This document shows positions 1-5,879 of a stretch of 7,161 nt of DNA, piece after piece; position 1 is the stretch's first letter, and every line of letters starts with the position of its first letter. The translations under genes and the position numbers were made by a program. The DNA is from Mailhella sp. (GTDB lineage Bacteria > Desulfobacterota > Desulfovibrionia > Desulfovibrionales > Desulfovibrionaceae). A model generated the notes under the pieces. The model searched no databases. It was not told the DNA's origin and saw only the letters and a list, made by a program, of their open reading frames with translations. The stretch covers positions 1 through 7,161 of the forward strand of contig JAFWYI010000137.1 of the NCBI GenBank assembly GCA_017522745.1. Reading direction: 5' to 3'.

Positions 1-1
1 C

Positions 2-85
2 ACGGTGAACGGAAAGCTCTGCGTCAGCGCGGAATTCTCCTTCGCCGTAATCCCCGAGGAGAAAACGGAGGCTGACAATGGCTGA
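2..85 (+). CDS. C-terminal end of a hotdog-fold dehydratase-like protein (FabZ type), partial
   Basis: Only the last 27 codons are visible; the gene enters from the left edge and stops at TGA 83-85. The readable tail contains TVNGKLCVSAEFSFAVIP followed by a charged end. This resembles the final beta-strand of FabZ-type 3-hydroxyacyl-ACP dehydratases, where a 'VDGKLVAEAE...FAIV' pattern is typical. Such enzymes dehydrate 3-hydroxyacyl-ACP in fatty acid or related acyl chain synthesis in the cytoplasm. The active-site His/Glu would lie outside the window, so function cannot be confirmed. The stop overlaps the next start (ATG 78), which suggests translational coupling to a downstream gene. Another hotdog-fold enzyme, such as a thioesterase or an ApeI/ApeP-like dehydratase, is possible. 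Confidence 0.5.
   Translation, partial: TVNGKLCVSAEFSFAVIPEEKTEADNG
67..71 (+). promoter_or_regulatory. Strong ribosome binding site for ATG 78
   Basis: GGAGG lies 6 bases upstream of ATG 78-80. This is the best Shine-Dalgarno/start pair in the first 300 bases. It matters because the frame it opens is not the frame of the activase-like protein that follows, whose nearest start (GTG 95) has no such site. Confidence 0.65.
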
Positions 86-204
86 AATCATTCTGTGTCC
101 CGGCTGCAAAAAGGAGATCGCCGCCGAAGCGGCATCCGCCGCGATGAGCCCCTCCGCGGTCTCAAAGCTGTATACGACAGCGCTCTTTCCCGAGCTTTTA
201 CGCA
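78..204 (+). pseudogene. Interrupted start of a zinc-ribbon-like protein
   Basis: The frame opened by ATG 78 begins MAEIILCPGCKKEIAAEAAS. This is the usual beginning of small zinc-ribbon proteins, in which a first CPxC is followed by KEI..EA and then a second CPxCG. The second Cys pair is absent here: after residue 20 the sequence reads AAMSPSAVSKLY. The frame stays open to 488, but from roughly 205 on it only shadows the activase-like protein read one frame away. I interpret this as the 5' remnant of a gene joined to unrelated sequence, or as the true N-terminus of the next gene separated from it by an indel. The right-hand boundary given is approximate, being the point where clear homology begins in the other frame. 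Only one Cys pair is visible, so the zinc-ribbon assignment is tentative. Confidence 0.3.
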
Positions 205-1606
205 CGAAGGTGCCAACCTCGGCGCGGCCCGCATCCGTGTCCGTTCGCTTCTTGCCACCATGCGCGAACGCCGTCTGCATGCCGAGAAGAAAGTCCCCCT
301 CTCGATCCCGACCATGGACTCCGTCCGCACAGCTGAGGAAGAGCGTGAATGGTCGCCGCCGCCCTTCACGGAAGAGATGCGTAAGACGCACACCATCCTC
401 ATCCCGCAGATGTCTCCTCTGCATTTCCAGTTCCTGCCCACCATGCTCCGCGCCTGCGGTTACAAGGCTGAGCTTCTGGAATCCGTAGCCAAGGAAGCCA
501 TCGAAGAAGGTCTGCGCCATGTCAACAACGACGTGTGCTATCCGGCCATCACCGTCATCGGGCAGCTTCTCCATGCTCTTCAGAGCAGGAAGTATGACAA
601 GAGCAAGGTGGCGGTCATCCTTTCTCAGACCGGTGGCGGTTGCAGAGCCACCAACTACATCAGCTTCCTGCATAAGGCACTGAAAGAATGTGGACTCGAT
701 GACATCCCTGTCATTTCGTTCAACCTTTCCGACCTCAACCGCAACCCCGGCTTCCGTGTGACCGGCGGCATGCTCCTGCGCAGCGTTCTCGCGCTTTTCT
801 GCGGCGACGCCCTCATGCGCATGCTGTACCGTACACGCCCCTACGAACTGGAAAAAGGTTCCGCTGATGCACTTGCCGCCCGATGGGCGACTCTGCTGAA
901 TACGGACGTCCACGATGGGACCGTGATGAGTACGTACAGGCATATCCGGCAGGCTGTTCGTGAATTCGATGAACTTCCTCTTCGTGAAGGGCCCCGCAGG
1001 CCTCAGGTCGGACTTGTAGGCGAGATACTTTTAAAGTATCATCCTGACGCCAACAACAACGCGGTCAAGGTAGTCGAGGCCGAAGGCGGCGAAGCTGTCA
1101 TGCCGGACTTCACCGATTTCATCCTCTACGGTCTGTATGATGAAGTCTATCGCTGGAAGCATTTCAGCGGCAGTTTCCGCAAGGCGTTGGCAAGCGGCCT
1201 TCTGTTGCGCGCCATGCTGGTGCTGAGACTTCCTCTGTGCCATGCGTTGAGCCGCAGTCAGAGATTTGCCCCTCCGGTTGCGTTCCGCAAACTCCGTGAG
1301 ATGGTGAATGGCGTCGTTTCGCTTGGTCAGCAGACTGGTGAAGGCTGGCTGCTCACCGCTGAAATGATGGAATTGCTCCACGCTCGCATCAGGAATATAC
1401 TCTGCATGCAGCCCTTCGGATGCCTCCCGAACCATATCACCGGCAAGGGCGTCATCAAGGAACTGAAGCGCCGTTTCCCTGAAGCGAATATCGCCGCTGT
1501 GGACTATGATCCCGGCGCGAGTGAAGTGAACCAGATAAATAGAATCAAACTCATGATGGCCGTAGCCCGTCAGGATCCTGCCGGAGGTCAGCCATCGCAT
1601 AACTAG
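95..1606 (+). CDS. C-terminal domain of 2-hydroxyacyl-CoA dehydratase activase-like protein, N-terminally truncated
   Basis: The 503-residue frame from GTG 95 matches, from about residue 38, the C-terminal part of the roughly 1400-residue 'acyl-CoA dehydratase activase-related' proteins found in anaerobes. Recognisable motifs are GANLGAARIRVRSL (39-52), ILIPQMSPLHF (101-111), NNDVCYP (144-150), SQTGGGCRATNYI (177-189), VGEILLKYHPDANN (308-321), GQQTGEGW (411-418), CMQPFGCLPNH (437-447) and DYDPGASEVNQ (470-480). Cys148, Cys183, Cys437 and Cys443 lie in conserved stretches and could bind an Fe-S cluster. Family members normally carry two BcrAD/BadF/HgdC-type ATPase domains and a DUF2229 region ahead of this part; none is present. 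Residues 1-30 are Arg-rich and unlike the family, GTG 95 lacks a ribosome binding site, and the strong start at 78 is in another frame. ATG 260 is an alternative start. The U32 gene follows after 6 bases. The domain is well preserved, but it is uncertain whether a functional protein is made. Confidence 0.75.
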   Translation: MSRLQKGDRRRSGIRRDEPLRGLKAVYDSALSRAFTHEGANLGAARIRVRSLLATMRERRLHAEKKVPLSIPTMDSVRTAEEEREWSPPPFTEEMRKTHTILIPQMSPLHFQFLPTMLRACGYKAELLESVAKEAIEEGLRHVNNDVCYPAITVIGQLLHALQSRKYDKSKVAVILSQTGGGCRATNYISFLHKALKECGLDDIPVISFNLSDLNRNPGFRVTGGMLLRSVLALFCGDALMRMLYRTRPYELEKGSADALAARWATLLNTDVHDGTVMSTYRHIRQAVREFDELPLREGPRRPQVGLVGEILLKYHPDANNNAVKVVEAEGGEAVMPDFTDFILYGLYDEVYRWKHFSGSFRKALASGLLLRAMLVLRLPLCHALSRSQRFAPPVAFRKLREMVNGVVSLGQQTGEGWLLTAEMMELLHARIRNILCMQPFGCLPNHITGKGVIKELKRRFPEANIAAVDYDPGASEVNQINRIKLMMAVARQDPAGGQPSHN

Positions 1607-1612
1607 GACACT

Positions 1613-3625
1613 ATGATACGCAACACCCTGCCTGAACTTCTGGCTCCCGCCGGCGACATGTCCTGCTTCCTGGCAGGCATGGCCGCCGGGGCCGATGCCA
1701 CGTACCTTGGCCTGAAAAACTTCTCCGCCCGTGCCGGAGCCGAAAACTTCGGCACCACGGAGTTGGCCCGTATGGTGGATCTGGCCAATCAGAACGGCCG
1801 CCGCATCTATGTGGCGTTCAACTCGCTCATCAAGGGTTCCGATATCCTTTCGGCGGGTCGTCTCATCAAACGCCTTCAGCGCGACGCTCAGCCTCACGGC
1901 CTCATCATTCAGGACATCGGCCTCATTGATGTAGCGCGTCAGGCAGGCTTTGAAGGAGAGATACATCTCTCCACGCTGTCCAACGTATCCAATGGGCGTG
2001 ACCTTGAGACCATCAAGGGGCTTGGCGTCCAGCGCGTAGTCGTTCCCCGCGAACTTTCCATCGACGAGATCCGCCAGCTGGACAAGGAAGCACCCGAAGA
2101 CATGGACTTCGAGATCTTCGTGCATGGCGCTCTCTGCTGGTGCGTTTCCGGCCGTTGCTACTGGTCCAGCTATCTTGGTGGCAAAAGTGGCCTGCGCGGT
2201 CGCTGCGTGCAGCCCTGCCGTCGTATCTACAAGCAGAAGGGACGCGAAGGCCGCTTCTTCTCCTGCCAGGACCTTTCGCTCGACGTACTCGTCAAAACGC
2301 TGGCGGAGATCCCCCATATCCGCAGCCTCAAGGTCGAAGGCCGCAAAAAGGGCCCGCATTACGTCTATCACGTGATAACGGCCTACCGCATGCTCCTCGA
2401 CACGCTCGGGACTGACGACTGGGCCCACACCAAGAAGGACGCGGAAGCCCTGCTGGAAATGGCGCTTGGTCGCCCCACGACTCGTGCCCGCTTCCTGCCG
2501 CAGAAAGACAGCCAGATCTCCACGCCGGACGAGCCTACCAGTTCCGGCATGCTCGTGGGCAAGATCCAGTTCGAAAAGAAGGACGGCCGCCCCTCGTGGC
2601 CTTTCATCAAACCCCGCATCGAACTGCTCCCCAAGGACCTTCTCCGCGTGGGTTATGAGGATGAGCAGTGGCACGACACCGTGCCCGTCACCCGCCGTAC
2701 CCCCAAGGCCGGTTCCTGCACGCTCAAGCTCGCGAAGCATAAGATGCCCAAAGCCGGTGTGCCGGTATTCCTCATCGACCGCCGTGAACCCGGCCTCGTC
2801 CAGATCCTCAACGAATGGGAACGCAAGCTGGAAAAATGCCGCAAGGTGGAAAGCCCCATCGTGGAATGGACGCCTTCCCTGCCCCGCCCCATCCGTGCCA
2901 AGCGCCAGCAGGATTATGTCGTTCGCGCCAGTCTGCCTCAGGGCCGTGAGACCCGCGGTTCCCGCTCGGTGATGACCGGCCTCTGGATGTCCGCAAATTC
3001 CGTCCGCGCCGTATCCCGCACGGTGATGCCCCGCATATCGTGGTGGCTCCCCCCGGTCATCTGGCCCGAAGAAGAAGCCATCTGGCAGCGCCTCGTCATC
3101 GAAGCCATGCGCGGCGGAGCTACGCACTTCGTCTGCAACTCTCCCTGGCAGATCAGCCTCTTCCCCGGGGAAGGTGACAAGCGCAAACCGCACCTGACGG
3201 CTGGTCCGTTCTGCAACATCTCGAACCCCGCCGCTGTTGCCCAGCTTGCCAACCTTGGCTTCGACGCCGCGTTCGCCAGCCCGGAACTTTCCGCTGAAGA
3301 CTATCTCAGCCTGACCCGCCAGTGCTGTCTTCCCATGGGCATGGTGCTTTCCGGCTACTGGCCCATCGGCATCGCGCGACACGGTCTGAACCTTGTCAAG
3401 GCCAACGAACCGTTCTTCAGTCCCAAGGGCGAAGGCTTCTGGGGACGCAACTATGGCCGGAACCTCTGGCTCTATCCCGCCTGGCCCATGGATCTTTCCG
3501 ATCACCGGTCGGAGCTGGAAGCCGCAGGCTATGCCTTCTTTGCAAGGCTGGAGGAAAATCTGCCTCCTACCATGCCGCCTGTTCGCCGCACCAGTGAATT
3601 CAACTGGAACGGCAGTCTGCTGTAA
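1613..3625 (+). CDS. U32-family protein (peptidase U32-like; probable Fe-S hydroxylase relative)
   Basis: This 670-residue protein opens with PELLAPAGDMSCFLAGMAAGADATYLGL, the standard N-terminus of the U32 TIM-barrel family, read here from residue 7. The family signature lies at 167-185 (ExFxxGALC....GRCYWS), with Trp184 where the published pattern has an aliphatic residue. Cys175, Cys182, Cys198 and Cys202 are the likely Fe-S ligands; Cys177 and Cys218 are extra. Although named peptidases, characterised relatives are hydroxylases or their partners: TrhP (tRNA wobble uridine), RlhA (23S rRNA) and UbiU/UbiV (anaerobic ubiquinone synthesis). The length is close to that of RlhA (about 650), but I do not recognise its DUF3656 part. 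The second half (about 450-650) is rich in Trp, with stretches such as AGPFCNISNP and SGYWPIGIARHG that recall the later part of a U32 barrel. The start is ATG 1613 with a modest AGGA at 1605-1608. It is probably co-transcribed with the preceding gene. The substrate cannot be named from sequence. Confidence 0.85.
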   Translation: MIRNTLPELLAPAGDMSCFLAGMAAGADATYLGLKNFSARAGAENFGTTELARMVDLANQNGRRIYVAFNSLIKGSDILSAGRLIKRLQRDAQPHGLIIQDIGLIDVARQAGFEGEIHLSTLSNVSNGRDLETIKGLGVQRVVVPRELSIDEIRQLDKEAPEDMDFEIFVHGALCWCVSGRCYWSSYLGGKSGLRGRCVQPCRRIYKQKGREGRFFSCQDLSLDVLVKTLAEIPHIRSLKVEGRKKGPHYVYHVITAYRMLLDTLGTDDWAHTKKDAEALLEMALGRPTTRARFLPQKDSQISTPDEPTSSGMLVGKIQFEKKDGRPSWPFIKPRIELLPKDLLRVGYEDEQWHDTVPVTRRTPKAGSCTLKLAKHKMPKAGVPVFLIDRREPGLVQILNEWERKLEKCRKVESPIVEWTPSLPRPIRAKRQQDYVVRASLPQGRETRGSRSVMTGLWMSANSVRAVSRTVMPRISWWLPPVIWPEEEAIWQRLVIEAMRGGATHFVCNSPWQISLFPGEGDKRKPHLTAGPFCNISNPAAVAQLANLGFDAAFASPELSAEDYLSLTRQCCLPMGMVLSGYWPIGIARHGLNLVKANEPFFSPKGEGFWGRNYGRNLWLYPAWPMDLSDHRSELEAAGYAFFARLEENLPPTMPPVRRTSEFNWNGSLL

Positions 3626-3631
3626 TCATGC

Positions 3632-3663
3632 GAGAGGAGGTCCTGCCTCCTCTCCTTCTTATT
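3632..3663 (+). terminator. Hairpin with short T-rich tail between the U32 and DUF1786-like genes
   Basis: A perfect 9-bp stem, GAGAGGAGG (3632-3640) against CCTCCTCTC (3646-3654), has a 5-base loop and is followed by CTTCTTATTT. It begins 6 bases after the U32 stop codon. The stem and tail fit a weak intrinsic terminator or attenuator. The T tract is interrupted, so read-through to the downstream genes is expected. The left arm contains a full Shine-Dalgarno sequence (AGGAGG 3635-3640) paired with an anti-Shine-Dalgarno-like CCTCCT. A structure that protects the mRNA 3' end is an alternative role. Confidence 0.5.
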
Positions 3664-3684
3664 TCCGAAAAACAGGATACGATC

Positions 3685-4512
3685 ATGGCAAACTCTCTGG
3701 CGGTCCCTTACCCTATTCTGATGCTCGATGCAGGCATCCATGAGGTCAATGCCGTGCTGGCCCTGCCCGATCAGGATGCCGCTCTCTGGTCTCGCACCCA
3801 GCTGTCTCTTACTGACCTCGTCCCCGCTGTTCGTGCTTTCCTTTCGAATCACGGAGTGCAGCAGCCGGAGCTGACGCTTCTTTGCGGGATGGGCACGCAC
3901 GACGACGCGGCCCGGAGTCCGGAAGGTCGTGCCCAGCGCATGGCTCGCTGGCGTCAGGAACTTATACAGTCTGCCGGTGTTGCGGAGAACGGCTTCCACG
4001 ATGCTCCCAGCGGCTGGGTGATAGACGCTCTCCAGCAAGAACTAATCCCTGTGCTTGGTCCCGTTCTCGCGGTAGACAGCGGCATCGCGGCAGTACTGGC
4101 TGCGCTGAGCATCGAAAGCCTGCGCGACCGCAGCTGGAACGAAGGCGTCACTATCGTCTTTGCAGACGATGTACACACGCAGGCATTCATGCTGTTCCGC
4201 GAAAAGATCCTCGGTCTGTACGAAAACCACGCTGAACTTCCCAAGGACGCTCTTCTTGCTGATCTTAAAGAAGTACGCCTCAACTGGCTGCCCGACGAAC
4301 AGGTACGCGCCGCCGGTGGGCATGGTTGCATCTGCGGCGATTTTCCTGCGGAAGCAGAAGGGTTCCGCCCCACATGGATCCTTGGTCCTCGTCGCGAAGC
4401 CCTTGCCGGGGCCGGACGACTGGTCTCTCCCTGTGGTGATGCACGGTTCGAGCGTTGCTTCGGCATGCTGTATGGTCTGGAACGGCGCACGCCCAACAAG
4501 GAACAGGCATGA
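3685..4512 (+). CDS. DUF1786-like protein, divergent
   Basis: The protein has 275 residues from ATG 3685, chosen because AGGA (3674-3677) sits 7 bases upstream; the in-frame ATG at 3628 would start just before the hairpin and has no ribosome binding site. Landmarks fit the DUF1786 pattern of an acidic N-terminal motif, a D-x-G-x-A-A segment, a His-Thr motif, an E-x-H motif and a GGHG motif: ILMLDAGIHE (11-20), LAVDSGIAAVLAAL (128-141), DDVHTQAF (161-168), GLYENHAEL (177-185) and GGHGCICGDF (211-220). From memory, the family is linked to actin-like/ASKHA ATPase folds and was once annotated as a putative pyruvate formate-lyase activating enzyme; its biochemistry is unsettled. This copy differs from the usual NVGNGHT and EHHT wording. 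No signal peptide or membrane segment is seen, so it is likely cytoplasmic. Its stop overlaps the next start by ATGA, indicating translational coupling. The assignment rests on motif spacing, not an alignment. Confidence 0.6.
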   Translation: MANSLAVPYPILMLDAGIHEVNAVLALPDQDAALWSRTQLSLTDLVPAVRAFLSNHGVQQPELTLLCGMGTHDDAARSPEGRAQRMARWRQELIQSAGVAENGFHDAPSGWVIDALQQELIPVLGPVLAVDSGIAAVLAALSIESLRDRSWNEGVTIVFADDVHTQAFMLFREKILGLYENHAELPKDALLADLKEVRLNWLPDEQVRAAGGHGCICGDFPAEAEGFRPTWILGPRREALAGAGRLVSPCGDARFERCFGMLYGLERRTPNKEQA

Positions 4513-5045
4513 GTTTTTTTCTCGCAGCCTTTTTCCTCATCGTTCTGGCGATATGTGTCCTGATGAACCTCGTCACCCTTCCGGGCAACTGGGCCATGGT
4601 GGCGCTGGTCATCGTCTGGGCGATGCTCTACCCCGGAAACACGTTAGGTGTGGGCTTCTTCGCCCTGTTCATCGGGCTTGCGCTACTGGGTGAGCTTATC
4701 GAGTTCGGCGCACAGATCTATGGCGCGAAAAAATACGGCTCCTCCAAAACTTCCACTGTGGCCGGCATCATCGGTGCCATCGTCGGCGCTATCTTCGGTG
4801 CGCCTTTCATGTTTGGCGTAGGCGCCATCTTCGGTGCGCTCTTCGGTGCATGGGGCGGCTGTTACCTCGCCGAACGTCTTATCCGGGGCCAGTCCTCTGC
4901 CATGGCGTTCCGGGCTGCACAAGGGGCCATGGTCGGTAGATTCTTCGGCATGGTCATCAAGTTCGGCATCGGCATGGCCATGCTTGCACTCACGGCTTCG
5001 AATATCTGGCCTGAACCGGTATCTCAGGCCATAACGACTCTTTGA
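4509..5045 (+). CDS. DUF456 family membrane protein
   Basis: This 178-residue, very hydrophobic protein starts at ATG 4509, with AAGGAA (4498-4503) as ribosome binding site and a 4-base ATGA overlap with the upstream gene. Membrane segments are visible at about 3-24, 27-41, 46-66, 84-112 and 145-164. The pattern LPGNW (24-28), E62/E65 in a helix, then YGAKKYGSSKTSTVAGIIGAIVG (read in parts over 71-93) is characteristic of DUF456 (PF04306) proteins. Residues 86-117 form a glycine zipper with repeated GAI/GAIFGA/GALFGA units, a feature that lets helices pack tightly. The family's molecular role is unknown; an inner-membrane location is inferred from hydropathy. It is likely co-expressed with the DUF1786-like gene and the downstream RNA methyltransferase. 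Confidence 0.85.
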   Translation: MSFFLAAFFLIVLAICVLMNLVTLPGNWAMVALVIVWAMLYPGNTLGVGFFALFIGLALLGELIEFGAQIYGAKKYGSSKTSTVAGIIGAIVGAIFGAPFMFGVGAIFGALFGAWGGCYLAERLIRGQSSAMAFRAAQGAMVGRFFGMVIKFGIGMAMLALTASNIWPEPVSQAITTL

Positions 5046-5046
5046 C

Positions 5047-5065
5047 AAGGAGCGGGCCTGCCCCG
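5047..5065 (+). promoter_or_regulatory. Shine-Dalgarno sequence separated from its start by a small hairpin
   Basis: AAGGAG (5047-5052) lies directly after the DUF456 stop but 22 bases before ATG 5075, too far for normal use. A short potential stem CGGG (5053-5056) with CCCG (5062-5065) sits between. If it folds, the distance to ATG 5075 falls to 9 unpaired bases. No in-frame ATG, GTG or TTG lies at normal spacing. The stem has only 4 bp, so this is a suggestion. Confidence 0.3.
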
Positions 5066-5074
5066 ACAACGACT

Positions 5075-5869
5075 ATGAAAAACGCTGCTGAAGCCGCACG
5101 CATGATGCAGGACCTGCGCATCGTGCTGGTACGAACGAACTTTCCTGAAAATATCGGCATGGCCGCCCGTGCCTCTTCCAATTTCGGTCACTCCCCTCTC
5201 TATCTGGCGGAGCCCCGCCGATGGGACTATGACAAGGCCCTTCCGCTTGCCACCAGTCAGGGACAACCTCTGCTGGACAGCATAACCGTCACGGATTCAG
5301 TGAAGGACGCCGTTGCTGACTGTACCTTCGTCGTCGGCACGACGGCTCGTACCGGCGGCATGCGCCAGCAGATACTCATGCCGCGTCAGGTAGCTCCCGA
5401 GATAGCGGCCAGACTCGCGCAGGGGGAAAAGGTCGCCATCCTGTTCGGTCCTGAAGATCGCGGGCTCAGCAATGAGCATCTGGAAAACTGCAACCAGCTC
5501 GTCACTGTCCCCACTGCCCCTGATGCTTCCTCCCTCAATCTGGCTCAGGCTGTCCTGCTGATGATGTATGAAAGCTGGCTGGCCCTGCCGGACACTGCCC
5601 GCATCGACAGTCATCCCAGCCTTTCCCGCCGCGTAACGAGTCAGGAACGCGATTTTCTCTTCCACACGCTCAAGGAAACGCTCATGGGCATCGGCACGCT
5701 CCCCAAAGATAACCCCGAGCATTTCTTCCTGCCGCTGGCCCGTTTCTTCGACATAGCTGACCTGCGCCGCCACGAGATGGATATTTTCATGGGCATCTGC
5801 CGACAGATGAACCGCCTTACCGAACTGGCTTCTCAGGGTCCGAAGCCGGATAACGATAGTGCTGAGTAA
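5075..5869 (+). CDS. trmJ: TrmJ-like RNA methyltransferase (SPOUT/TrmH superfamily)
   Basis: This 264-residue protein carries the SPOUT methyltransferase motifs. Motif 1 is LVRTNFPENIGMAARASSNFG (read as 18-38), matching the family's 'tshpgNIGaaARAMkNmG'. The knot region has AILFGPEDRGLSNEHL (121-136) and SSLNLAQAVLLMMYE (152-166), which bind S-adenosylmethionine. The C-terminal extension (188-245; KETLMGIG, NPEHFFLPLARFF, EMDIFMGI) matches the helical TrmJ tail with its 'Ldig...nP..lm.rLRrlf...EL.ilrGi' pattern. TrmJ 2'-O-methylates position 32 of tRNAs in the cytoplasm; which nucleotide this enzyme prefers is not visible. ATG 5075 is chosen by length; ATG 5102 or 5105, just before the first conserved strand, are alternatives, and the TTG at 5042 overlaps the previous stop and is unlikely. 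It ends 10 bases before the agmatinase gene. Confidence 0.85.
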   Translation: MKNAAEAARMMQDLRIVLVRTNFPENIGMAARASSNFGHSPLYLAEPRRWDYDKALPLATSQGQPLLDSITVTDSVKDAVADCTFVVGTTARTGGMRQQILMPRQVAPEIAARLAQGEKVAILFGPEDRGLSNEHLENCNQLVTVPTAPDASSLNLAQAVLLMMYESWLALPDTARIDSHPSLSRRVTSQERDFLFHTLKETLMGIGTLPKDNPEHFFLPLARFFDIADLRRHEMDIFMGICRQMNRLTELASQGPKPDNDSAE

Positions 5870-5879
5870 TGGAGATCTT

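Noticed and set aside
1024..1040. AT-rich near-palindrome GATACTTTTAAAGTATC, containing T TTA AAG in the reading frame (1030-1036)
   Set aside because: It looks like an operator or a slippery site, but lies within the conserved motif GEILLKYH. A -1 slip would hit a stop three codons later, and nothing else supports regulation.
1031..3505. An 824-codon open frame on the minus strand, antisense to the activase-like and U32 genes
   Set aside because: It is in exact codon register with the sense genes, so it stays open simply because sense codons TTA, CTA and TCA are rare in this GC-rich DNA. Its translation shows no recognisable family.
3628..3684. Upstream ATG start adding 19 residues to the DUF1786-like protein
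   Set aside because: It sits just before the hairpin without a ribosome binding site, while ATG 3685 has AGGA at good spacing and begins close to the first conserved motif.
5042..5074. TTG start at 5042 for the TrmJ-like gene
   Set aside because: It overlaps the previous stop, precedes the only Shine-Dalgarno sequence and adds residues that do not look like the family.
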